A stretch of 64,000 nucleotides of DNA from Talpa occidentalis (Eukaryota; Chordata; Mammalia; Eulipotyphla; Talpidae): NCBI RefSeq assembly GCF_014898055.3, contig NW_023605083.1:63962228-64026227 (forward strand), given 5' to 3'. Below are positions 15,301 through 27,300 of this stretch, piece by piece. The translations under genes were made by a program, and so were the position numbers. How positions within the stretch are numbered: the stretch's first letter is position 1; each line of letters begins with the position of its first letter. The notes under the pieces are model-generated. The model was given only the letters and a program-made list of their open reading frames with translations, was not told where the DNA came from and made no database searches.

Positions 15301-18300
15301 AGTTTTTGAGATTCTCTATAGAAAGCTCAACTTTTCCACTAACTGGATCCCAAGATAGTAACTATCCTTTTAGAGAAGTAACTATTAAACACTGTGAACA
15401 CGGGAAGCCAAGGAAAAACAGATCTATAACCTCGGCTGTCCCATTTTGTACCCCGTCAGAACCCCCACTTTCCACCTATTCCGGACCCTTCACTCCGTCA
15501 CCTTAGTCATGAGATGATCCATTTTATCAGCCACTTTGCTTACTGCCATTCGAATTTCAGTGTTATGTTGCCGGGCTTCAGTCATGAGAAATGAAGCCAT
15601 GTCACCAGATCCTAAACAGACATAAGTCAAAAAGAAACTTAGGAAACTGGAGCAGAGAATACTGCATGGGGAAATGCCAATAGCTCTTTCAGAAGAGGAA
15701 AGAAGGAAATCAACACTTTCAGATAGTAGGAAGTGCTATGGGTGATTCACAGTCAGGAGACAATGTGGAAAAGGAGATAAAAGGGCTTGCAAAATTGGTA
15801 ATAACTAGCTGTGCTTCGCAAGATATAGCAAGGGCTACAGTCTGGTCCAAGGGCACCACTGTGCCCACTTTGGCCTGCCTTGGCACTAGCAGCTCGATTG
15901 CTTCCCATTTATCCAACTACATGCCAGGCATTATACCAGATGCCAGGAATACAGCAAAGAATAAAACAGTTTTCTGCTCTTGGCCAGCTCCGTCTGGTGG
16001 GGAAACCCATATAGTAACAGATCATTACAAAAGAGTGTTTAAAGTGCAAAAAATGGACAAGATACAAGAGGAGCACAGAGAAAAGCAAGATTTACTCTTT
16101 GGTGACACAAATACCAGTTAGGTGGCTGGGAGGTGAGAGGGCGGTATGGACACAATCAGGAAAGGCTTCGCAGAGGAGACAGATGGCAGATCTGATGGTT
16201 TCCCCCATGGAAGAGAAACAGGGCTTCCAGACAAAGGCTACATTCAAGGAACGCTCATTCAAGGAACCACAAATTATATAGTAGGGTATAGTTGCTATTC
16301 CTACCACTGTCCTAACACCAGGAAGGATAAATGAGCAAAAGACAAATTTCAGAATAATAAGGCGGGGCTCTACCCCAGCTGCTTATATTTATTTTGTTTT
16401 GGTTTTTTACACAAGATAACTACTTGTACTTGCACACAAGATTTGTGAACTGTTTACAACAGCTTCCTATGGTCAGGGGTTTCCATGATGGAGGACAGTA
16501 ACTTCTCACTTTATACCCTTTTATAATATTTTACTTTTTTTATAACACATTATTTTCATAATGAAACAAAATTTTTAAAAACAGCTTTCAGTTACGACAC
16601 TGAACACCCACCAACAGTCATCTTGCTTTTTCCTAATTTCCTCCCACGTTTCACTCATTTATTATCTTTTTTTAAAAAAGATTTATTTATGCATACAAGA
16701 GCTGGGGTACAGGCCAGAGATATGGAGGGTGAGAGGATTCACCAGAGACAGAGTGGGGAATAGAACAGGCAGACTGACTGAAATACACTGCAGCAGGTGA
16801 GACAGGAAAGGTCTGCTGTGCCATGTGGGCTGCTCCCTGGCTGGCCAGGGTTCTTCGAACTCTTGCTGCAGAAGCTGCAAACTGCCTTATAGTGCAATGC
16901 TTAACCCCTTGAGCCACCAGGGAGGCCCTCATTTATTATCTTCTATAAACTCTAACCATGCTGACAGAAGACTAAAAAACTTGGCAGGAGAAAATTCAAG
17001 AAACAACACAGAAAGTGGCATGAGTGGTTTGAGGGGAATAACAAGTGTTCTAAAGTTGGACTGTGGTGAAGATTGTGCAAGTCTATAAACTTACTAAAAG
17101 TCCTTATTTGTACACTTAGGATGAGTGGATCATATGATATGTGTGATATTTCCACAAAGCTGTTTAAAAAAGAAAAATAGGGTACAGAACTATTGGAATA
17201 TAAATGAAAAACAGAGGGGAGGAAGGAGAGCATAGCAAGAGTGGAAGATGAGAAGCTGAGGGGATTGCTTCCTACCTTGAAAATGAGGTGCCTGAGAGAG
17301 AGACGCAGGGTACAAGGGCCGCACGGGCTGCAGCTGCGAGGTGACTGCAGATGCCTGGGGATAAGCATAAGCTGGCAAACCTGCATAGGGCTGAGAAAAT
17401 GCCAAGTTATAGCTGGTTTATAAAACAGTCACATCTTTTCTGTTTTGTCTTGGATGAATAAAGTGGATACTCAAAAGGAGACTCAAACTTATTGAAGTTG
17501 GAAATGAATGCAACTGGAGCTCAGTACTAAGAAAAGCAGTAGGAGAGTTACCTGCGTAACCCAGTGGTACCTGGTCACTGAAGTCCTACTCAAAAAGCGA
17601 GGGAAAGGTGTCTCAGGTCACTACACAGTCCTCTGGTGGAATGACTTAATTAAGCAGGTATTAAGAAATTTTAATACTAAGCAAACTCTGCTTAGTTTCC
17701 GCTGAGGTAAAAGGAAAGTGTTTACTGAGTTTTCAAACTAAAGCTGCCTGTTGCTAAAGGATACCTTTCTCTGCTAGATTCTTGTATGCATATATGGGTG
17801 ACCAAGAGCTCTCAATACCCTTTGAACCTTGCTCACCTCAGCTGTAAAACAAAAATAACCAACCTACTAAATCATACCAAATAGGAACACTCAACTTTCG
17901 GATAGTAGGAAAACCTGTAACTAGAGAGCAAAGCCCAGCTGTATTTTCCAGAGTCTCCATCTCAACCCAGAACTCTTCTGCTGATTTTAGTGCAGAATCT
18001 TAGCCCATCAGCTCTGTGAACACAGAAGTATACAGAAAACGTGACTATACCCCTCAACTAGACAAGTGTGAGAAGAGGAGATAAGCACTGATTGGGCCTT
18101 TTCTGTGTGCCAAGTCTTACACCAGGTGCTTTGCTTGTTCCTGCATTCAGTCTTTTTTTTTTTTTTAAAGATTTATTTTTATTTATTTTATACAAGCACT
18201 GGGTATAGTCAGAAGCACGGGAAGGTGAGAGATTTCACCAGAGCCAGAGCAGGGAGCAGAGCAGGGAGAAGGACCGAAGTACACTGCTGAGGGGAGCAGC

Positions 18301-21300
18301 GGGCGGCAGGAGAAGTCTGCGTGCCATGTGGGACCCTCCTCCAGTGGCTGGGGAGCAGCCGGGGATCGAACCGGCGCTGCAAAGGCCGCGGGCAGCTTCG
18401 CAACCCAGGGCTCAACCACTGCGCCACCGGGGAGGCCCCCTGCATTCAGTCTTTACAACAGCCTATAAGGCAGAAAATTCTTTGCTTGGTTAAAAAGATG
18501 GAGAAGGGATGTTTTAGGAAGGGGAAAAATTATAAACTTTGAATGTGGGAAATTGGTATTCTATGAATTGTACAGAAAGAAGAGACAGCCTAGAACTACA
18601 ATAAATTATAGCTTTATAACAGATATGGTTTTAAAAGGTTACCTGAAAGGACTGGGTATTTCCAGATACAGCTGGGTGGGAATCGAGAGGTGCGATGGCC
18701 ATTAAGGCAGCAGAGGGTGTTTGGAGCCCAGAAACAGGTGGCTGAGGTGCTAAGACAAAGCAAAAAGTTGTCCCTATTACCCATTCCTTGCTTCTGGTAA
18801 GAGTCTGGACCAGCATCTTCGCTTCAACACACTCCAAACTTGACCAATTTCCTCAGTCTCCTAAAACCAACTCTACTGGAGACCTCACAATGGGTCAGTG
18901 GGAGGAAATGGGGTATTCTGGGGTTCATCTGACTAAGTCCTGTGATCCCATGAGCTGACAGGAAGTACAGAACTACACACAGGGAGAGGTCTCATTAGCT
19001 GAGTGCAGATTTCCAAAACTGACAATGCACTACAGCGAGCAGACCAGCTATATCTCCACATCTGAAAATGCCCCACCCAGGGCCAAATGGACAAGTTTTG
19101 CACACTAGTTCAGTTCTCAATACTAAAACAATGCTGCTTAACAATTGAAGGAACAGTGATGGTATCGTTGGTGCTGACTCAATTCAAGGCCCCAGAGGCT
19201 CAAAGAGTTCCACTTACCTTGTGAAGTCATCTGTGGTAAAACTGGATGGACTGGCTGAAGAGAGGGCTGGAGAGACGGAGTAGCTAGGGGCTGCCCGGCT
19301 CCTCGAAGAGCATTCATATCCTGAAACAGGCCCAAGCATCACTTTTGGTTACTAGGTATATCAGTCCTTAATCAAAGCCTGAGGTTGCATGTCCACCCTA
19401 AATCTGCTTACAGTGATTTAGGCAAAGAGGAGGAAGAAAAGGCAAGCAGAAAGGCAAGAGTTTAGGGGGAGGGTTATGGGCAGAGACCAATTCATTTTGT
19501 AACAGATTAAGCCCCCTCTTCCCTGCAAATCATAGCAAATGAAATTTCTTATGAAATAGTTGATTTCCTTAAGGATTGTAAGTTGTTGATGCTTTGTTGT
19601 CTGAAGCAGCTACACTGTTCTTCAGAATGTGTCATTTTCCAGCTCGGTAGCTACCTTAAAATGAACCTAATCTGTTCCCACAGAAGAGAACTCTCTTGCA
19701 GAGAATCCCCAGAAATCATCTAGACTTTCCTCCTCTGCTAAATAATCTCCAGGTACTCCAGGTACAAATAATCTACAGATATTCCAGGTACAAATAATCT
19801 TCAAGTGCCCCAGGTACAATAATCTCCAGGTTTTCAATGAAAATCGGGTAAGAGTAGGATTCCCTGTGCCTTATAACCACGCTGTTTTTGGATAATCTAG
19901 TTTTGGTGTTTTCCCCCTATTCTTTTTTTCTTTTTTAAGAAAATCAATGAGCTGTGCTCCCTACTGTAATTCTAAACAAAGTTATTCTACAAACATCTTC
20001 CCAATTCATGAAAGGAAAAGAAAATCTCTAGGCACAATATACATTGATTATAATCTGCTATGCTACAGTTCAAGGACTAAAATCTCTGATATGGGCCTCC
20101 CTGGTGGTGGGTTAAACACCGCACTATGAAGCAATCTGCAGCCTCTGCAGTACGAGTTCGATCCCCGGCCAGCCAGGGAGCAACCCACATGGTGCAGCAG
20201 ACCTCTCCTGCCTCGTCCACTGCTCCCCTCAGCAGTGTATTTCAGTCAGTCTGCCTGTTCTGTTCCCCGCTCTGTCTCTGGTGAATCCTCTCACCTCCCA
20301 CATCTCTGGCCTGTACCCCAGCTCTTGCACGCATAAATAAATAAATCTTAAAAAATAAAAAAAACCTCTGATATTTATACTTTAGAAATTCCCCTTGTTT
20401 CTTGATATCTTTAGAAATGTACTATGCATTTCTGTGAAACTGATCTTTTTATTAAATGTTTTTATTTATAATTTAAATGATTCTATAATGAATAAGAAGG
20501 ACTTATATTTTTTTATAAGAATTATTATCTTATCTAAATCTCATTTTCAGAAGCCAGATAAAAAATACTGTGACAACAGGTCCCAGAAATCCTATCCTGT
20601 TTAAAATTTTTAAATTAATCTACTTTGGATTATTCCAAGAAGAAATAAAACAAAATTGTGAAAAATAAAGCCTATCTTTCTCAAGAACATCACATTTGCT
20701 TTTTTTACATCAAAGTGAAAGAATCTTAAAAATCAATGTGCTCTAATTAAGTTGCTAAAGGGTAGTTCTATTTAATAAAGAGCAAACCTATGGGGAAAAA
20801 ATTAACTCATAATTAAGCTACTCATATCATATACCAAATTCCTGATGAATTGTTTTAGCTGTAAAGATGAAAAAGTTTAAGAAACATACAGATTTGATTA
20901 TAACAAAATTCCTGTACTTCAAAAAAAAAAATCACACCACATACAAAGTCCATATGCTCTGTCAGTGTAATCTTTAGTAATATCAGTGGGAATATCAATA
21001 TTTCCCAAAAGGATCTAAACAGTCAATAAATAAATATGAATTGAGCACCATGTTGCCTGAAAAGGAATTTTTAGATACTGTTGTCAGTATCTAAAATCAA
21101 CTTCAAACTTCCCAGTTCTTGTGGCTGATGTATGGAATTGCCTCCTTATCTCCTAGTTACAGGAGAAATACATGTACCAACACCACCAATCTGTAAAGTT
21201 TAATATAGGCTCTAAGTAACAATTCCCACCCAACTGTATCATTTTGAATATAAGTTCTCTTTATTGTGATTCTGGATCAGAGGCAGAAAAATTAATTTCA

Positions 21301-24300
21301 ACCAAAGGTACAGAAGATAGCAACATATGCACTGTTTATTCTAATACAGCAAAGGGACATACTTCAGTTTCTGAATCATTGGAATCCAGCTGTGGTGGGA
21401 GAATGGGTAACATGGGCTGACCCATTTTGGCCATCCGAGAGATCAACTTGGCCTTGACTGTGTCAGGATTCTGAAAAGAGAAGAAAGTCACAAAAAAAAA
21501 AAAAAAAAAAATCACTGTAATCAGGTTCCTTACCTTCAATCAGCTCTACCCCTTTGGATCTTGGTTTAAATCCTCTGCCATATATTCTAGAAAATGAGAA
21601 TTAAAGATTTCTTTCCTACAAGCATACATGGGTCACAACAATAGTAGTAAAAGTAATTCCCTATATGTTTGGAAAGGGACAAAGTGGCTTCCTATAAGCT
21701 ACTTCATTTCAGTCAAGTCTCCCTACCAGGTATAAGTATTCTCATTTTACAGATGAAAAACTAAAGTACAGATTAAAGGAGGGAAACAGTTTAGATGATA
21801 GTACCTTTCTCAACAACATTCAAAAAAGATTTGGAGAGAGAAAAAGGAGATCTTTGCTTTAAATTCAGGTTCACTTAACTCTGACTAAGTAGTCAGAGTT
21901 ACTGCTACTCTGTAACACTAGCTTCTGTGCAGAAGCCTAGGCATCCACTAACTGGTCCAAAGTGCAGTCTTCAACATCTGAACTCCAGAAGGTTTCTTTT
22001 TTAAATTGTATAGAAATGTGGTCTCACCACTTCAACAAATATATAAGGGAAAAAAAAAAAAGTCCACCCTCAGAACAGAGAACACATACCTCTGAGGTAG
22101 TCCATGATCTATTTGGTTTAGCAAGAATCACAACCTCTACTTTTAAATTACTTCTAGGCAATCATAAGTCATTAAGCTTATTTACAGGGATTGAGAGTAC
22201 TTTATCTACTCGAAGTACATATACTGGGAGTGGGTGCTTGTTTTTCCCTAATGGAGACACACATCAAAAACAGTTGAGTTTAAAAGAAAAAAAGAAAAAA
22301 AAGAAAAAAAAAAACAGTTGAGTTTATGAAAAGGACGCAATGAAATGTTGTGATCCAGAGATAAAAAATATATAAGGAAGCTAAGCTTGCTTGCTTCTTT
22401 TTTTAAATGTTATTTTTGCATAGAAGAACTGGGGTATAGGCCAGAGGTACAGGGGGGTGAGATGATTCACCAGAGACAGAGTGGGAGTAGAACAGAAGGG
22501 TTTACTGAAATACACAGCTAAGGGAAGGGAAGCCGCAAGCGAGACAGGAGAGGTCTGCTGTGTCACATAACGGTCAGTGACCTGGCTGCGGATTGAACTC
22601 AGGCTACAGCAGTGATAGCCCTGAGACTTAACCCCTAGGCTACCAGGGAGGCCCAGGAAGCTAAGTTTTCTACATGCTAACATGTAAAGATATTGTTATA
22701 TATATTGCAGCATGTAAATATACAAGTTACATTATTACATAGCACACTACTGTGTGTATGAAAGGGGGAAAATAAAATAGACCTTCCTGTTTGCTTACAT
22801 TTGCATAAAAAAAACACTGAAAGAATATACATAAGAAATGAATAAATGTGGTTGCACCTAAGGGGGAATGAAATGAAGAGGGTGGACAGGGACAGGGTAG
22901 GAGTGAGTATTCTCAATGTGTATCTTGCTATCCTGACTCAACTGTGCCAACAAAAAAATAAAAACCTAAGTGTAAAAGGACAAAAGATGGTTAATTTTAT
23001 ATGAATTTTGCCTCAATGGAAAAAAAAACAAAATAAAAAAAATGTTGGAAACTAGTCTGTCAGAAGTTAATTGAAGCTTAGAAATGAATAACAATATCTA
23101 GAGAGTACAACAGAACCAGTAATAGGTCATTTTTGTGGTTGTTTGAAGATCTGAGATTATAAATGATTTTCAATTTTTTTTTTATTCTTTACCTTAATCT
23201 TCTGGGCTTAAAGATCACTTTTTACACACAGCAGATCAATTATTTGTTTAGTAATTTCTTCTTTGGGTTGAATGCAAACAAATAACTATGGGTGGGGAGA
23301 AATTAATCATCAGTTTCACTCTAGTGATGTTTCAGATAAGTTAGACAATTTTCTCAAGGCCACATTATAAGAATAAAGGCCTGTACCCAGGAAGCTAATT
23401 TGTGGTGACTTTCAAGGAAGGGGAAATGAATAAAGACTGATTTCTAGCCAACCCATTAGTTCCCAGATTTTCCCCCCTCTAACCTACCATACCTGAGGCT
23501 TATGAAACCATTTTAAAAAACTGGGGGTGAGGAAGACAGACTCACATACTCACTGTACTTACTGTAAGCTGTTCACTGAGGGAATTAGATTTGGTACGAA
23601 GAGCTGGCTCGCTGAAAGCAAAGAATATACACCCTGAGATGAAAACAATCCATAACCATGAATCCAGGTTATACTGAACAAACTTTTAAATCGTCTTTTA
23701 ACAGTTTGCCATAATGGCTGTGGAACAGTATTTTAACTCTTCCTAAGTTGTATAATCCTTGAATACTAGTGAGAATTAACAATTTTCCACCCAAATGCTT
23801 ATTATTCATGTGTTTTCCCTTGGATATATATTTGTATTTATGCCCTCTGCTCAACTTTCTTCCAGAGTGTGGCAAGTATTCTTAATAACTGAGTTAGAAG
23901 TTTTATAGTCTATGAGCATTAATTCTCTAGTCAGAAAAATCTAATAAAAATATTTTCCTCATTTCTTTCATTCCATATTTCCCAGTTATTTAAAATGAGT
24001 TTCTAACTATATTGTATTTTTGAAATCCTCTAGGAATCTTTTTATGGGTAATAAAAGAGCCTGACATGAGTCAGCATCTTACCCTGATTTAAAAGGCACC
24101 GATGTGGAAGGTGACACAGCAGGATCAGCAGAGAGGCCGTCAGCACTAGGGACCGGAGAAGGGGCCGCAGAATTCTGGGAACTGACACTGTGTCCTTCAG
24201 AGGCACACTCTTTAGTTAACTTCACCTGGGAAAGATGAAGCACAGGGGAATGGGCTACCAAAAGGCACCCTCCGCTCAATCTGCCTTTCATTTTACATAC

Positions 24301-27300
24301 TCTTCATTACACAAGTTATTACTTGTTCATTGCAGGCAAATCAAAAAGTAGATAGGGCCTCCCTGGTGGCGCAAGGGGTTAAGCAGAGCACTATGAAAAA
24401 ATCCGTAGCCTCTGAGCACAGATCAGAGGCTTTGGATCTTTAAACCAAGATCCAAAGGGGTAGAGCTTATTGAAGGTAAGGAACCTGATTACAGTGATTT
24501 TTTTTTTTTTTTTTTTTTGTGACTTTCTTCTCTTTTCAGAATCCTGACAGTCAAGGCCAAGTGCTCAGAGCCTCTGAGTTCGATGCCTGGCCAGCCAGGG
24601 AGCAATCCACATGGTGAGGCAGACCTCTCCTCTGTCTCGTCTGCTGCTCCCCTCAGCAGTGTATTTTAGTCAGTCTGCCTGGTCTGTTCCCCACTCTGTC
24701 TCTGGTGAATCCTCTCGCCCTCCGCATCTCTGGCCTGTATCCCAGCTCTTGTATGCATAAATAAATAAATCTTTTATTTATTTATTTTTAAAGATTTATT
24801 TATTTATACAAGCACTGGGTACAGTCAGAAGCGCAGGAGGATGAGAGAATTCACCAGAGCCAGAGCGGGGAACAGAACAGGCAGACTGACGAAATACACT
24901 GCTGAAGGGAGCAACAGGCAAGACAAGAGAGGTCTGCTCCACGATGTGGGAAGCTTCCTGCCTGGTGATCTAACTCATGCTGCAGTGGTTGCTGATAGCT
25001 TCATTGTGCTGAGATTTAACCTCTGCGCCACCAGGGAGGCCCCACTGTATTAAGTTTAATCGGCAATGACAATGTTGGAAGTGTGGGTATACTATTTCAT
25101 ACATACATTATCTGTGGGGTGGTATGTAATGTTAATTAACCACAGTTATAATTTTTCTTATGGAAATTATATATATTTATGATAGTTTTTAAATGGTATA
25201 TGAATGTAGAGTATAAAAAAGTCAAAGCTTCTAAACTCCATCTCCATTCTTCAAAGAAAATGCTTTGAATCATTTCTTTGAATATTTCCAGAAATTTTTA
25301 TAAATGCATAGGCATAAATGTGTATTTATAAGTGTCTCTCTACGTATTTTATGTACATGTTTGTACAAGTTCATGTATATGGATGTGTGTATATGTGTTT
25401 GTATACAGATATACACATGAGACTACTATCTACATTGTTTTGTAACTTAACGTCTTTCCCTTACTAGGTTTTGGATATTCTCTAAGAGCTACATAAAAGT
25501 ATACTCTATGAAAAAAATCATAATTTAACAGTTTCTTATTGATGGACACTTAGGATGTTTCCAGCTTTCTAATATTAAAAATAACGTGGCATGGGCCTCC
25601 CCGGTGGCGCAGCAGTTGAGCACTGGGCTGCAAAGCTGCCCACAGCCTCTGCAGCGCCGGTTCGATCCCTGGCCGCCAGCGAGAGTCCCACATGGCGCGC
25701 AGACCGCTCCTGCCACGCACCTGCTGCTCCCCTCAGCAGTGTATTTCATCAATCTGCCTGTTCTGTTCCCTGCTCTGGCTCTGGTGAATTGTTACTCTCC
25801 CATGCTTCTGACTGTACCCAGTGCTTATATAAATAAATAAATAAGTAAATAAATAAATCTTTAAAAAAATAAAAATAATGTGACAGAGGGAGAAACTATG
25901 TCTGCCTGCATGCCTATCTGTCTATCTACCTACCTACCTTATTGATTTATTTGTATACTTAACATGAATATAGTGATAGAATAAATTTGTAGCCATGGAA
26001 TTACTATGTCAAAAGGTATGTACATTTGGCAGGAAACACCATTTTGCAGAATTTGCTTGGTCACAACCACTAAAGACTCTGAACAGAGCCAGGAAGGACA
26101 TAAACCTTGGACCTTAGATTCCAAAGCTGTTGTTCTTTCCAACTATAACACTTCTACTTAAAAACAAACAAGCCAACAAATATGTCTTCAAACCTGGTTG
26201 TAATATATTTATTTATTCATTATACTAAACTAACTAAAAGGACTCATCAATACAACACAGCACAATTTCACTCACCCGCTTAATCTCCACCTCAAACACC
26301 AGGACTGAGTCTGTTGATGGAGTCCATCCTATTACTCCCTCAGAGCCAACAGCACAGGCTGGAGGGATGATAAGCAGCCGCTTCCCTCCTTTTTTCATGC
26401 CTAGCATTCCATCCTCCCAGCCCTTTAGGAATCAGAGAAGGGGAAAGCTCATCAGACACACACTCTTTATAAGACAAACAAAAGTACAGGATCATCAGGT
26501 TTCATTCATACACTTTCAGGTTTGTACCAATGGAGGGAGATCAAATTCAACTCTCTCACTTCCATTAATTATATTATCTAGAATACTGCATTTAAATTCA
26601 TTGTAAAAAAAGGCATAAATAGGGGTGGTTGAAATATACTTATCTTAGATAATATAAGAAAATCAGGGCGGGGGGAATAGAAGAATGGCATTAAAATGAA
26701 ATGAACTACCATTTTCTAAACACATTTTTCTAAATGGCAAATGTTTTACTTGCATTATGTTGCTTAATCCCAAAATAACCTCATAAGGTTAACAGCATCA
26801 CCCCGACTTTAGGGATGAGAAAACTGAGGTTGGGGAGATTAGATAACTAGCCCAAGATCACAGTAACTTGTTAAGTCAGGACTCAACACTACAACTAGCC
26901 TTAATTGCTATGGGCAATAGAAAAAAGCCTCCAAATGAATCTGGGAAAAATGAGTTATAACCAAAGGCACAGTGAAAACCTTTATGCCACATGGATGAAT
27001 GAGTACTTCAGTATGCATCAACGTGTGCTCATACAATAAAATGCTCTATATTTTACAAGATACACAGTTGATAAAGAAAAAATTCACAACCTGAACCCAG
27101 GTCCTTGGTCTCCAATCCCAATTTTCCTCCTGTTATGCCTCCCACAAAGTTTGGGAAATGCTGGTTCACTGTATACTAATCAGGTGAGAAGCACCCACTG
27201 TGATAAGACTTCTAGAAGAATCTGTATCACCTCTTCCTCTAATAGGCTATAGGAAGGATCTAATAATTTCATTATAGTCACAAGGAGAAAATCCAAGGGT

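Noticed and set aside
15207..15506. 99-codon plus-strand open frame that fills FKBP15 intron 16
   Set aside because: It has no recognisable similarity, starts at the edge of exon 17 and ends in exon 16 on the antisense strand. A 297-nt intron open by chance is enough to explain it.
22026..22320. Plus-strand frame of 119 codons with Lys-run end
   Set aside because: AT-rich intron 11 sequence with A-runs; no similarity or splice context.
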